A stretch of DNA of 64,000 bases from Hyphomicrobiales bacterium. GTDB taxonomy: Bacteria > Pseudomonadota > Alphaproteobacteria > Rhizobiales > Rhizobiaceae. Made by a program: the position numbers and the translations under genes. The notes under the pieces were generated by a model that was not told the DNA's origin, did no database searches, and worked only from the letters and a program-made list of their open reading frames with translations. Numbering within the stretch: the first letter of the stretch is position 1; each line of letters starts with the position of its first letter. The stretch is taken from the NCBI GenBank assembly GCA_900466005.1, contig UEGQ01000003.1, positions 558,001 through 622,000 of the forward strand, given 5' to 3'. Positions 24,576 through 33,392 of the stretch are shown in pieces.

Positions 24576-25457
24576 TCAGAGGAAGATCTTTCGTTCCTCG
24601 TTCACCAGTTCCTGCAGGTATTGGACGACGGTGCGCACGCGGGTCAGATCGCGAGCGCTTTCGTGGAAGATCGTCCAGTAGGCGCGCCGGATCGCCACCT
24701 CCGGCAGAACCCGGCAGAGCTCGGGATACTGTCGCGCGATATAGGTGTGCAGGATGCCTATACCGGCCCCGGAACGCACCGCCTCGGTCTGGCCGATTGC
24801 GCTCGATATCTCGAAGGCGGAATCCCAGCTGCGCGAGATTTCGCCGGTATAGTTGAGCGAGGCGGAGTAGATGAGGTCCTCCACATAGCCGATCAGGCTG
24901 TGTTCCTTCAGCGCCTCGACATTCGCCGGTCCGCCCGCCTCCGAGAGGTAATCGCGGGAGGCGTAGAGGCCGAGCGTATATTCGGTGAGCTTGGAGGAAA
25001 CGAGCCGACCGGTCTCCGGGCGCTCGACGGTGATCGCGATATCGGCCTCACGGCTCGACAGTGAAAAGGCCCGCGGTACCGGCACGAGCTGGATCTTGAG
25101 CTGAGGATGGCGATCGATGAGCCGCCCCAGCCGGGGGGCGAGGAAGGCGACACCGAATCCGTCCGGCGCGCCGATCCGCACCGTTCCGGCAACCGCTGTG
25201 TCGGTTCGTCCGAGGCGGGCCTGGGCGGCCAGCATTTCGGTTTCGATGCGCTCGGCGGAGACGAGAAAGCCTTCGCCTTCTGCGGTCAGCTCGCAGCCGT
25301 TTGTCCGCCGCACAAAGAGGCGGGTCTGCAGCGCCTCCTCGAGCGCGGTCAGTCGCCGTGAGAGGGTCGCGTGATTGACCCCGAGCCGTCTTGACGCGGC
25401 AAGGATCTGGCCGGCCCGCGCCACCGCAAGAAATATGCGCACGTCATCCCAGTTCAT
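24576..25457 (-). CDS. LysR-family transcriptional regulator
   Basis: A 293-aa protein from ATG 25457 (MNWDDVRIFLAVARAGQILAASRRLGVNHATLSRRLTALEEAL). The N-terminal winged helix-turn-helix is followed by a periplasmic-binding-like effector domain with GTVRIGAPDGFGVAFLAPRL. It is transcribed away from mmsA, with the control region between them, so it probably regulates mmsA. Effector is unknown. Confidence 0.87.
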   Translation of the reverse strand: MNWDDVRIFLAVARAGQILAASRRLGVNHATLSRRLTALEEALQTRLFVRRTNGCELTAEGEGFLVSAERIETEMLAAQARLGRTDTAVAGTVRIGAPDGFGVAFLAPRLGRLIDRHPQLKIQLVPVPRAFSLSSREADIAITVERPETGRLVSSKLTEYTLGLYASRDYLSEAGGPANVEALKEHSLIGYVEDLIYSASLNYTGEISRSWDSAFEISSAIGQTEAVRSGAGIGILHTYIARQYPELCRVLPEVAIRRAYWTIFHESARDLTRVRTVVQYLQELVNEERKIFL

Positions 25458-25492
25458 GACGAGCCTCCGCAACGTCACGGGTCGTGGCGGCG

Positions 25493-25540
25493 ACACCCCC
25501 CTCTGCCCTGCCGGGCATCTCCCCCTCAAGGGGGGAGAAC
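25493..25540. repeat. Palindromic intergenic repeat, left copy
   Basis: A 48-base unit with a TCTCCCCCTCAAGGGGGGAGA-like palindromic core. The same unit appears inverted at 25640-25687. It resembles the short mosaic repeats (RIME-like) scattered between genes in Rhizobiaceae. Confidence 0.6.
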
Positions 25541-25639
25541 GGCCGGACGGAGCGTGCGTCGCTTCCCATCTGCTCGAACGAAAGATTCTCATCTTCAATA
25601 GGTGCGGCGTGACTGGCAGCGAATAATGCGAGCAGCAGC

Positions 25640-25687
25640 GTTCTCCCCCCTTGAGGGGGAGATGTCACGAAGTGACAGAGGGGGGTG
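25640..25687. repeat. Palindromic intergenic repeat, inverted copy
   Basis: Inverted counterpart of 25493-25540, with the same C-rich/G-rich core and a second small dyad GTCACGAAGTGAC. The two copies could fold the intervening 100 bases into a long stem, next to the mmsA promoter region. Confidence 0.6.
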
Positions 25688-25744
25688 AGAGCCTCGCACG
25701 TCGGCCGGAGCATCTCGCGACTGCCTCCAGAAAGCATCAATTTC

Positions 25745-25783
25745 TGCACAACAGATGCGTATATCATCGCGTTGTGTTGTGCA
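25745..25783. promoter_or_regulatory. TGCACAACA...TGTTGTGCA dyad upstream of mmsA
   Basis: Perfect nine-base arms at 25745-25753 and 25775-25783 separated by 21 bases, ending 48 bases before the mmsA start. It is a good candidate operator, perhaps for the divergent LysR regulator, although the spacing is longer than a classic T-N11-A site. Confidence 0.45.
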
Positions 25784-25831
25784 AATTAAAGTGGGATGCT
25801 GAACCCAGCGAAAACCTGAGGAGGCACATCC

Positions 25832-27328
25832 ATGTATGAGATCGGGCATTTCATCGACGGCAAGCGCGTCGCCGGCACCAGCGGCCGCACCGCCCCCGTC
25901 TACAATCCTGCGACCGGCGAAGTGCAGGCGCACGTGGCACTCGCAAGCGCGGCGGAACTGAACGCCGCCGTCCAGTCCGCCAAGGCCGCGCAGCCGAAAT
26001 GGGCTGCCACCAACCCGCAGCGCCGCGCCCGTGTGTTCATGAAGTTCGTCCAGCTCCTGAACGACAACATGGACGAACTTGCCGAGATGCTGTCGCGCGA
26101 GCACGGCAAGACCATCGAGGACGCCAAGGGCGACGTCATCCGCGGGCTTGAAGTCTGCGAGTTCGTGATCGGCATCCCGCACCTCGCCAAGAGCGAGTTC
26201 ACCGAAGGCGCCGGCCCGAACATCGACATGTACTCGATCCGCCAGCCGGTCGGCATCGGCGCCGGCATTACGCCGTTCAACTTCCCGGCGATGATCCCGA
26301 TGTGGATGTTCGCGCCTGCCATCGCCTGCGGCAACGCCTTCATCCTGAAGCCGTCCGAGCGTGACCCGTCCGTGCCGATGCGCCTTGCCGAACTGATGAT
26401 CGAAGCCGGGCTGCCGGCCGGTGTGCTGAACGTCGTCAATGGCGACAAGGAAGCCGTCGACGGCATCCTGACCCACCCGGAAATCGGCGCCGTCTCCTTC
26501 GTCGGCTCGACCCCGATCGCCCGCTACGTCTACGGCACGGCCGCGATGAACGGCAAGCGCGCCCAGTGCTTCGGTGGCGCCAAGAACCACATGATCATCA
26601 TGCCCGACGCCGACATGGACCAGGCCGCCAACGCCCTGATGGGCGCGGGCTACGGTTCGGCCGGCGAGCGCTGCATGGCGATCTCGGTTGCCGTCCCGGT
26701 CGGCGAGGAAACCGCCAACCGTCTCGTCGAGAAGCTCACCCCCATGGTCGAGGCGCTGCGCATCGGCCCCTACACCGACGAAAAGGCCGACATGGGCCCG
26801 CTCGTCACCAAGGAAGCGCGTGAGCGCGTCCTCGGCCTCATTGGCAGCGGTGTGGAGCAGGGTGCCAAGCTCGTCGTCGACGGCCGCGATTTCAAGCTTC
26901 AGGGTTATGAGAACGGCAATTTCGTCGGCGGCTGCCTGTTCGACAACGTCACCCCGGACATGGACATCTACAAGACCGAAATCTTCGGGCCGGTTCTCTC
27001 GGTGGTCCGCGCAAAGAACTACGAGGAAGCGCTCTCCCTGCCGATGAAGCACGAATACGGCAATGGTGTTGCGATCTTCACCCGTGACGGCGACGCTGCC
27101 CGCGACTTCGCAAGCCGCATCAACATCGGCATGGTCGGTATCAACGTTCCCATCCCGGTTCCGCTGGCCTACCACTCCTTCGGCGGCTGGAAGGCTTCCT
27201 CCTTCGGCGACCTCAACCAGCACGGTACCGACTCGATCAAGTTCTGGACCCGCACCAAGACTGTCACGAGCCGTTGGCCGTCGGGCATCAAGGACGGTGC
27301 CGAGTTCTCCATCCCGACGATGAAGTAA
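25832..27328 (+). CDS. mmsA: Methylmalonate-semialdehyde dehydrogenase (CoA-acylating)
   Basis: A 498-aa aldehyde dehydrogenase superfamily member starting MYEIGHFIDGKRVAG. Signature MmsA segments: GITPFNFPAMIPMWMFAPAIACGNAFILKPSERDPS, and the catalytic-cysteine motif GSAGERCMAISVAV. It converts methylmalonate semialdehyde to propionyl-CoA in valine and inositol catabolism. No other catabolic genes adjoin. A bidirectional terminator follows. Confidence 0.93.
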   Translation: MYEIGHFIDGKRVAGTSGRTAPVYNPATGEVQAHVALASAAELNAAVQSAKAAQPKWAATNPQRRARVFMKFVQLLNDNMDELAEMLSREHGKTIEDAKGDVIRGLEVCEFVIGIPHLAKSEFTEGAGPNIDMYSIRQPVGIGAGITPFNFPAMIPMWMFAPAIACGNAFILKPSERDPSVPMRLAELMIEAGLPAGVLNVVNGDKEAVDGILTHPEIGAVSFVGSTPIARYVYGTAAMNGKRAQCFGGAKNHMIIMPDADMDQAANALMGAGYGSAGERCMAISVAVPVGEETANRLVEKLTPMVEALRIGPYTDEKADMGPLVTKEARERVLGLIGSGVEQGAKLVVDGRDFKLQGYENGNFVGGCLFDNVTPDMDIYKTEIFGPVLSVVRAKNYEEALSLPMKHEYGNGVAIFTRDGDAARDFASRINIGMVGINVPIPVPLAYHSFGGWKASSFGDLNQHGTDSIKFWTRTKTVTSRWPSGIKDGAEFSIPTMK

Positions 27329-27381
27329 GATGAAGCTCGTACCTCCCTCGCTCTCTCGGGCGAGGGGCGTGCTTCAAAGCA

Positions 27382-27412
27382 AACGGGCCCTTTCGGGCCC
27401 GTTCGTCTTTTC
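27382..27412. terminator. Terminator between mmsA and the iron-binding protein gene
   Basis: AACGGGCCC (27382-27390) and GGGCCCGTT (27395-27403) form a nine-base perfect stem with a TTTC loop, followed by CGTCTTTT. An A-rich stretch on the left side lets it serve both convergent genes. Confidence 0.8.
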
Positions 27413-27432
27413 CTGGTAGAGGCGCTTGCCGA

Positions 27433-28476
27433 TTACATCGACGGGCCGTCGTTGAGTCCGACCTTGTCGACCAGCTCGGAGGCCTTCTTGCGGTTCGCCG
27501 CGACATCGGCGAGCGGCAGCGTGTCGGGCTTGATCTCGCCGAAGGAAGCGACGACCTCGGAAACCTTGGCGCCCGGCAGCACCGGATATTCGAAGACCTG
27601 TTCGGCATAGATTTCCTGTGCCTCTTTCGAGGCGAGGAATTCCATGAACTTGACGGCGCTGTCCTTGTTGGGCGCGTACTTCGCAAGCGCCATGCCGGAA
27701 ATGTTGACGTGGGTGCCGCGGTCGGCGGCATTCGGGAAGAGCACCTTGATGGCGGCCGCCCATTCCTTCTCTTCCGGCTCCTTGTCGTTGGTGATCATCA
27801 GGCCGACGTAATAGGTATTGCCGAGCGCGATGTCGCATTCACCGGACATGATCGCCTTGGCCTGGCTGCGGTCGTTGCCGTCAGGCTTGCGGGCGAGGTT
27901 TTCCTTGAGGCCGCGCAGCCAGTTCTCGGTGTATTCCTCGCCGTGGTGGGCGACCATCGAGGCAAAGAGCCCGATATTGTAAGAGTGCTGGCCGTCACGC
28001 ATGCAGATCTTGCCCTTCCACTTGGGATCGGCAAGCTCTTCGTAGGTGATGGCGTTTTCCTTCACGCGCTCCTTCGAGGCATAGACCACGCGGCCGCGGG
28101 TGGTGAGGCCAAACCAGTCGCCGTCCGGATCGCGATACTGCGAAGGGATCTGCTTGTTGATCGCTTCGTCGGCGAGCGGCTGGGTGACACCGCCGGCCTT
28201 CGCCTCGACGAGGCGGCCGATGTCGACCGTCAGGATCACGTCGGCCGGAGAATTGACCCCTTCGGCGCTGATGCGTTCGACGAGGCCTTTGTCGAGGAAG
28301 AGGACGTTCGCCTCGATGCCGGTTTCCTTGGCGAAGGCATCGATCAGCGGCTGGATGAGTTCCGGCTGGCGGTAGGAATAGATATTGACCTCGCCGTCGG
28401 CCATGGCTGCTTCGCTTGCGGCAAGAAGCGCCGCCGAAGCCAGAAGACCTGCACGCAGCATCCGTGAAAACGTCAT
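27433..28476 (-). CDS. Periplasmic iron(III)-binding ABC transporter protein (FbpA/FutA type)
   Basis: A 347-aa protein with a signal peptide ending near AAMADG. The mature start EVNIYSYRQPELIQPLIDAFAKETGIEANVLF is typical of ferric-ion binding proteins. Tyrosines such as those in HSYNIG and GNTYYVGL are likely iron ligands. No permease or ATPase gene adjoins, so it is an orphan or partners a distant system. A RirA-type box lies upstream, facing rirA. Confidence 0.87.
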   Translation of the reverse strand: MTFSRMLRAGLLASAALLAASEAAMADGEVNIYSYRQPELIQPLIDAFAKETGIEANVLFLDKGLVERISAEGVNSPADVILTVDIGRLVEAKAGGVTQPLADEAINKQIPSQYRDPDGDWFGLTTRGRVVYASKERVKENAITYEELADPKWKGKICMRDGQHSYNIGLFASMVAHHGEEYTENWLRGLKENLARKPDGNDRSQAKAIMSGECDIALGNTYYVGLMITNDKEPEEKEWAAAIKVLFPNAADRGTHVNISGMALAKYAPNKDSAVKFMEFLASKEAQEIYAEQVFEYPVLPGAKVSEVVASFGEIKPDTLPLADVAANRKKASELVDKVGLNDGPSM

Positions 28477-28511
28477 GAAGGTGTCCCTTCCTGTTTGGTG
28501 TTACATATTCT

Positions 28512-28526
28512 TGAGCGTAATAGTCA
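28512..28526. promoter_or_regulatory. Iron-responsive operator (TGA-N9-TCA) before the iron-binding protein gene
   Basis: TGA-GCGTAATAG-TCA, matching the core of the rhizobial IRO bound by RirA, 36 bases upstream of the iron-binding protein start. rirA itself is the divergent neighbour, supporting iron repression of uptake. Confidence 0.6.
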
Positions 28527-28591
28527 TGAATATGGCGGGGTGTCAACGGACTCTTCGTCGCACTGGCCGTGGGGAAATGTGAACTTGACTA

Positions 28592-28609
28592 TTTTGGAAT
28601 TGTTCAAAA
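28592..28609. promoter_or_regulatory. Imperfect TTTTG...CAAAA dyad in the rirA promoter
   Basis: TTTTGGAAT-TGTTCAAAA overlaps a plausible -35 (near 28600-28605), 18 bases before a TATATA -10 (28624-28629). It could be a self-control or Irr-type site for rirA. Symmetry is six of nine pairs, so this is tentative. Confidence 0.35.
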
Positions 28610-28656
28610 GTACAAAAGGCACTATATAGGGGGCAACCAAGCACGAGGAGTCATGC

Positions 28657-29130
28657 ATGCGTTTGACGAAGCAGACCAATTATGCCGTGCGCATGCTGAT
28701 GTACTGCGCAGCGAACAAGGACCGTTTGAGCCGCATCCCGGAGATCGCCAAGGCTTACGGCGTTTCGGAGCTGTTCCTGTTCAAGATCCTGCAGCCGCTC
28801 AACAAGGCGGGTCTGGTGGAGACCGTTCGCGGCCGAAACGGCGGCGTGCGGCTTGGACGGCCGGCCGACAAGATCACCCTGTTCGACGTGGTGAAGGTCA
28901 CCGAAGACAGTTTTGCGATGGCCGAGTGTTTCGAGGATGACGGCGAGATCGATTGCCCTCTCGTCGACAGCTGCGGGCTGAACGCGGCCCTGCGCCGCGC
29001 GCTCGGCGCCTTCTTCGAGGTCTTGACGGAATACACGATCGAGGACCTCGTCAAGGCGCGTCCGCACATCAACTTCCTGCTCGGCCTGCCCGAGGCGCCG
29101 GCAAAGGCGGTATCCGCGCCGGCCGCCTGA
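28657..29130 (+). CDS. rirA: Rhizobial iron regulator RirA (Rrf2 family)
   Basis: A 157-aa protein starting MRLTKQTNYAVRMLMYCA, nearly the textbook RirA N-terminus, with an Rrf2 winged helix (VSELFLFKILQPLNKAGLVETVRGRNGGVRLG). Three cysteines C91, C100 and C106 (AECFEDDG, CPLVDSC) ligate the iron-sulfur cluster that senses iron. In iron-replete cells it represses iron-uptake genes. Strong support for a Rhizobiaceae host. Confidence 0.93.
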   Translation: MRLTKQTNYAVRMLMYCAANKDRLSRIPEIAKAYGVSELFLFKILQPLNKAGLVETVRGRNGGVRLGRPADKITLFDVVKVTEDSFAMAECFEDDGEIDCPLVDSCGLNAALRRALGAFFEVLTEYTIEDLVKARPHINFLLGLPEAPAKAVSAPAA

Positions 29131-29155
29131 TCGCGACAGGGTCGCTTTCTTCGAA

Positions 29156-29187
29156 CCCCGCCGCGCCGGAAGGCCGGCGGGGTTTTC
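29156..29187 (+). terminator. Terminator after rirA
   Basis: CCCCGCCG (29156-29163) pairs with CGGCGGGG (29175-29182) and is followed by TTTTCGCTT, 26 bases after the rirA stop. Confidence 0.75.
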
Positions 29188-29253
29188 GCTTGCCTTGTCT
29201 CTCCGAAATCGTCGATTGCGCGAACGCACCCTCTTGAGCGGCTGCCGCGGTCA

Positions 29254-29271
29254 GTTTACGTATACGTAAAC
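29254..29271. promoter_or_regulatory. Perfect 18-bp palindrome upstream of the GMC oxidoreductase
   Basis: GTTTACGTATACGTAAAC is fully self-complementary and ends 51 bases before the GMC oxidoreductase start. It resembles MerR-type LiuR operators of the TTTACGT...ACGTAAA kind. No regulator gene adjoins, so the factor acts in trans. Confidence 0.55.
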
Positions 29272-29322
29272 GGAAAAGCGACGCCGTGGGCGTCGCACTG
29301 CCGGGGGCCTTGGGAGGGGACC

Positions 29323-30924
29323 ATGTTCGACTATGTGATCGCGGGCGGCGGCTCGGCGGGAGCGGTTCTGGCTGCGAGGCTGAGCGAGGACCCCAGCGTC
29401 AAGGTCTGCCTGCTGGAGGCGGGAGGCCTGGGACGCGAACTGCTGCTCCGCGTGCCGTCGGGGGCTGCCGCCGTCGTGCCGGGGCGGCTGCCCTTTGCCA
29501 ACTGGGCTTTCGAGACAGAGCCACAGGCGGGCCTGAACGGCCGGCGTGGCTACCAGCCGCGTGGACGCGGTCTCGGTGGCTCGAGCCTCATCAATGCGAT
29601 GCTCTATGTTCGGGGCCATGCCGGCGACTACGACGACTGGGCGGATGCCGGTTGCGACGGGTGGTCCTTTGCCGATGTGCTGCCGTGGTTCCTGAAAGCG
29701 GAGGACAATGTGCGCGGCGCCGGCCCGTTTCACGGATCGGGAGGGCCGCTGCAGGTAAGCGACGCCGACTGGGCGCGGCCGGTGAACCAGGCCTTCATCG
29801 CGGCCGGCGAGGAGCGGGGCTTCCGCCGCAACGACGATTTCAACGGGCCGGACCAGGAAGGGATCGGCCTCTACCAGGCGACGCAGTTCTGGCGTGGGCC
29901 GCGCAAGGGCGAGCGCTGCTCGGCCGCGGCCGCGTACCTGACCGACCATCTCGACCGGCCGAACCTGACGATCGTTACCGGCGCGCGGGCAAGCCGCATA
30001 CTTTTCGAGCACGGCCGCGCCCATGCCGTCGCCTACCGGGTCGGCCGCCGGGAACTGGTCGCCCGCGCCGCGCGTGAGGTGATCGTCGCCTGCGGCGCGC
30101 TGCAGTCGCCACAGCTCCTGATGCTTTCCGGCATAGGTCCGGCGGACGAGCTTCGTCGCCACGGCATCGCGGTCGTCGCAGACAGCCCGGAGGTCGGGCG
30201 CAACCTGCAGGACCATCTCGATTTCACCATGATCTATCGCTCGCGCGACCGCGACATGATCGGCATCGGCCTTCATGGCACGGCCGACATCGCGCGCGCC
30301 TCGCGGGAGTGGCGGCGCGAGGGCACCGGGCACCTACGCTCGACCTTCGCGGAGTCGGGCGCCTTCCTGAAGACCGACCCGGCGCTCGATCGTCCGGACA
30401 TCCAGCTCCATTTCGTGGTCGCCATGGTCGACGATCACGCCCGCCGGCTGCACGTGGGTTACGGCTATTCCTGCCATGTCTGTCTGCTCAGGCCGCATTC
30501 GCGCGGGACCGTGACGTTGAGGAGCGCCGATCCGCTTTCCGCTCCCCGCATCGATCCCGCCTATCTCTCCGACCCGCGTGACATGGCGGGCATGCTCGCC
30601 GGCACGAAGGTGATGCGCGACATCATGGAGGCGAGCGCGCTCGCCGGTTATCGCAAGCGCGAACTCTACGCCGAGGCCGGCGGCTCCGATGCGGCGCTCA
30701 CCGAACGCATTCGCGCTCGCGCCGACACGATCTACCATCCGGTCGGCACCTGCCGCATGGGCTCGGACGACCGCGCCGTCGTCGATCCGGCGCTCCGGGT
30801 CCGGGGCATCGAGGGGCTTCGCGTGGTCGACGCCTCGGTGATGCCGACGCTGATCGGTGGCAACACCAATGCGCCGGTCATCATGATGGCCGAAAAGATC
30901 GCCGCCGGGATGCGTGCCGGCTGA
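29323..30924 (+). CDS. GMC-family FAD oxidoreductase
   Basis: A 533-aa enzyme with the FAD Rossmann motif YVIAGGGSAGAVLAARLSED, GMC signature 1 near PRGRGLGGSSLINAMLYVRGH, signature 2 near CGALQSPQLLMLSGIGP, and the catalytic-histidine region YHPVGTCRMG followed by NTNAPVIMMAEKIA. It oxidises an alcohol; choline dehydrogenase and alkanol dehydrogenases are in this family. The substrate cannot be read from sequence. The gluconokinase gene follows after 87 bases. Confidence 0.88.
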   Translation: MFDYVIAGGGSAGAVLAARLSEDPSVKVCLLEAGGLGRELLLRVPSGAAAVVPGRLPFANWAFETEPQAGLNGRRGYQPRGRGLGGSSLINAMLYVRGHAGDYDDWADAGCDGWSFADVLPWFLKAEDNVRGAGPFHGSGGPLQVSDADWARPVNQAFIAAGEERGFRRNDDFNGPDQEGIGLYQATQFWRGPRKGERCSAAAAYLTDHLDRPNLTIVTGARASRILFEHGRAHAVAYRVGRRELVARAAREVIVACGALQSPQLLMLSGIGPADELRRHGIAVVADSPEVGRNLQDHLDFTMIYRSRDRDMIGIGLHGTADIARASREWRREGTGHLRSTFAESGAFLKTDPALDRPDIQLHFVVAMVDDHARRLHVGYGYSCHVCLLRPHSRGTVTLRSADPLSAPRIDPAYLSDPRDMAGMLAGTKVMRDIMEASALAGYRKRELYAEAGGSDAALTERIRARADTIYHPVGTCRMGSDDRAVVDPALRVRGIEGLRVVDASVMPTLIGGNTNAPVIMMAEKIAAGMRAG

Positions 30925-31011
30925 TTGCAGATCACGTTCCCGGCGGGTGGACTCGGACGCGCCGATCGCTATCTTCCGCTTCGTCACAACGAGCACGGCA
31001 GGAGCGGACAG

Positions 31012-31548
31012 TTGAAGCGGACGGAAACGGCAAGGCCTGAAGCGATCATCGTGATGGGGGTCTGCGGTTGCGGCAAGTCGTCCGTCGGCTCGGTGATCGC
31101 CGAGCGTCTTGGTCTGCCCTTCATCGAGGGCGACGTCCTGCATCCGAAAGCGAATGTCGAGAAGATGTCGCGGGGCGAGCCTTTGAGCGACGGGGATCGC
31201 TGGCCGTGGCTCGAGATCATCGGCCGGACGATGGCGGATGCGCTGGGACGAGGCGCTGGGATCGTCGTCTCCTGCTCGGCGCTGAAGAAGGCCTATCGCG
31301 ACCGGCTCCGGATTGTGACCGGCGGCAGGCTCTCCTTCGTTTACCTCGAGGGAACGCGCGAACTGCTGAGCGAGCGGATGGGGTCGCGCACCGGCCATTT
31401 CATGCCGACCTCTCTCCTCGACAGCCAGCTTGCCACGCTCGAAGTGCCGACCGGCGAGCCGGGCGTCGTAACGGTCGATATCGACCGGGAAATCGACGAG
31501 GTCGCCGATATCGCCGTTGCGGGGCTTTCGCCGGCCGCGGACCGCTGA
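31012..31548 (+). CDS. gntK: Gluconokinase, thermoresistant GntK family
   Basis: A 178-aa kinase. The start is probably TTG 31012, with GGAG seven bases upstream. It shows P-loop GVCGCGKSS, the substrate motif FIEGDVLHPKANVEKMSRGEPLSDGDRWPWL, SCSALKKAYRDRLR and GHFMPTSLLDSQLATLE. It phosphorylates gluconate to 6-phosphogluconate. It may be co-transcribed with the oxidoreductase upstream. Without the TTG start the protein would begin later, at an internal Met in IIVMGV. Confidence 0.87.
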   Translation: MKRTETARPEAIIVMGVCGCGKSSVGSVIAERLGLPFIEGDVLHPKANVEKMSRGEPLSDGDRWPWLEIIGRTMADALGRGAGIVVSCSALKKAYRDRLRIVTGGRLSFVYLEGTRELLSERMGSRTGHFMPTSLLDSQLATLEVPTGEPGVVTVDIDREIDEVADIAVAGLSPAADR

Positions 31549-31579
31549 AGGGTGGCAGCAGCCTGTCTCCCGGCGAACG

Positions 31580-31975
31580 CTAGGACAATTCCGACTGGTC
31601 GATCACCGGCACGTGCGGCAGGTCATAATAGTCGCCGGCGGATCCTGTGTGAATCTGGCTCTCCATCCTGAGGCCGGTCTGTCCGTCGATCGTTCCGGCC
31701 CAGATCGAGATGTAGGGATTACCGTGCCGGCGCCAGAACAGGTTGCTGCCGCAGTTGCCGCAAAAGCCGCGTTCCGCCGTGTCGGAAGACGGGAACCACC
31801 GGAGAGTGTCACCTCTGATCGTTACGTCGGCCCGCGCGGCTTGCGTCGCTGCAACATAGTGGCCGGACGTTTTCCTGCACTGGCGGCAATGACAGGCGAC
31901 CACCGGCCGCAAGGCGCCACGAACTTCGTAGACCACGCCACCACAAAGACAGCCGCCCGTTTTCGTTTGTGCCAT
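31580..31975 (-). CDS. GFA (CENP-V/glutathione-dependent formaldehyde-activating) family protein
   Basis: A 131-aa zinc-binding protein with the GFA cysteine pattern: GGCLCGGVVYE, ACHCRQCRKTSGH and ERGFCGNCGSNLFWR. The family binds zinc; most members have no proven enzyme activity. It is a single gene between gntK and puuB. Confidence 0.88.
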   Translation of the reverse strand: MAQTKTGGCLCGGVVYEVRGALRPVVACHCRQCRKTSGHYVAATQAARADVTIRGDTLRWFPSSDTAERGFCGNCGSNLFWRRHGNPYISIWAGTIDGQTGLRMESQIHTGSAGDYYDLPHVPVIDQSELS

Positions 31976-32083
31976 GGCTCTTCTCCCACCCGATATCCGA
32001 TCGAGTGGTGCAGCTTGGCATGGGGCAGTCGCGCCGGTTGGCTCCGAGACGACGGCTTTCGGCCTCTGGCCGACGGCCTTTCC

Positions 32084-33379
32084 TCAGACGCCGAGCTTGT
32101 CGCGGAGGCCGTACCACCATGCGCCGAGAACGGTGAGCGGCACCCGGAAGGTCCTGCCGCCGGGGAAGGGAAGCGCCGGCAGCGAGGCCCAGACGTCGAA
32201 GCGACCGGCATGGCCGGCGACGGCTTCGCCGAGGATCTTGCCGAGGAGATGCGTCGTCGTGACCCCGTGGCCGGAATCGCCGTGGGAGAAATAGACGTTC
32301 TCGGAAAGCCGGCCCATATGCGGGATGCGCGTGAGCGTGAGCGCGAAATTGCCGCTCCAGGCGAAGTCGATCCGGGCATCCTTCAGCTGCGGGAAGGTCT
32401 TCAGCATGTTCGGGCGGATGACGCCGGTGAGGTTCGCCGGGTCGTGCCCGCCATAGCCGATGCCGCCGCCGTAGAGCAGCCGGTTGTCGGCGGTGCGGCG
32501 ATAGTAGTCGAGCACGTAATTGGCATCCTCGACGCAGTAGTTGGCCGGAAGCAGGTCTTCGATCAGCTTCGCGTCGAGCGGCTCCGTCGCCATGACCTGC
32601 GAGGAGACCGGCATCATCCGGTCGGTGATCTTCGGCAGCATCGAGCCGAGATATGCATTGCCGCAGACGAGCACATATTTCGCCTTCACACGGCCCTTGG
32701 CGGTCTTGACGACGGGGTTCAGGCCCATGTCGAGACCCGTCACTCGCGATTTTTCGAAGATCCGGGCGCCCAGCCCTTCTGCGGCAGCGGCCTCGCCGAG
32801 CACCAGGTTCAGCGGATGAATGTGGCCGCCGAGACGATCGATCATGCCGCCGACATAGCGGTCGGTTTTCACGTAGCGGCCGACCTCGGATTTCGAGACC
32901 ATCTCGAGCCCGGTATGCCCATGCTTCTCCCAGTTCGCCTTTACATGCGCCATCTCCTTGACCTGCTTCTCGGTGAAGGCGGCGAAGAAGCCGCCGTCGA
33001 CGAGGTCGCAGCGGATGCCGTATGTCGCGACGCGGCGGCGGATGATCTCGCCGCCCTCGAGCGACATCTCGCCGAGCTTCACCGCCTTCTCAGGCCCGTA
33101 GCGCTTGGCGATCACTTCGAGGTCACGGCTGTAGCCGTTGACGATCTGGCCGCCGTTGCGGCCGGAAGCGCCGAAGCCGACGCGCTCGCCTTCGAGCACC
33201 ACCACCGAGAAGCCGTTTTCGGCGAGCTCCAGCGCGGCGGAAATCCCTGTGAAGCCGGCGCCGATCACGCAGACGTCGGCTTCCGTCTCGCCTTCGAGTT
33301 CGGGGCGGACGCGCTTGTCATTGGCCGTTGCCGCATACCAGGAATTGGCGTGGCCGGGATTGTTCGGGGAAGTCTGCAT
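32084..33379 (-). CDS. puuB: FAD-dependent oxidoreductase, gamma-glutamylputrescine oxidase type
   Basis: A 431-aa DAO-family enzyme from ATG 33379. The dinucleotide motif VCVIGAGFTGISAALELAENGFSVVVLE is followed by GFGASGRNGGQI, typical of PuuB/OrdL. The C-terminal FSHGDSGHGVTTTHLLGKILGEAV binds FAD. The gene follows a glutamine-synthetase-like gene by 13 bases, which makes PuuB the most probable identity: oxidation of gamma-glutamylputrescine. Confidence 0.83.
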   Translation of the reverse strand: MQTSPNNPGHANSWYAATANDKRVRPELEGETEADVCVIGAGFTGISAALELAENGFSVVVLEGERVGFGASGRNGGQIVNGYSRDLEVIAKRYGPEKAVKLGEMSLEGGEIIRRRVATYGIRCDLVDGGFFAAFTEKQVKEMAHVKANWEKHGHTGLEMVSKSEVGRYVKTDRYVGGMIDRLGGHIHPLNLVLGEAAAAEGLGARIFEKSRVTGLDMGLNPVVKTAKGRVKAKYVLVCGNAYLGSMLPKITDRMMPVSSQVMATEPLDAKLIEDLLPANYCVEDANYVLDYYRRTADNRLLYGGGIGYGGHDPANLTGVIRPNMLKTFPQLKDARIDFAWSGNFALTLTRIPHMGRLSENVYFSHGDSGHGVTTTHLLGKILGEAVAGHAGRFDVWASLPALPFPGGRTFRVPLTVLGAWWYGLRDKLGV

Positions 33380-33392
33380 CGTCCTGTTCCTC

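Noticed and set aside
25595..27223. 542-aa minus-strand frame opposite mmsA
   Set aside because: Antisense shadow of a well-conserved dehydrogenase gene.
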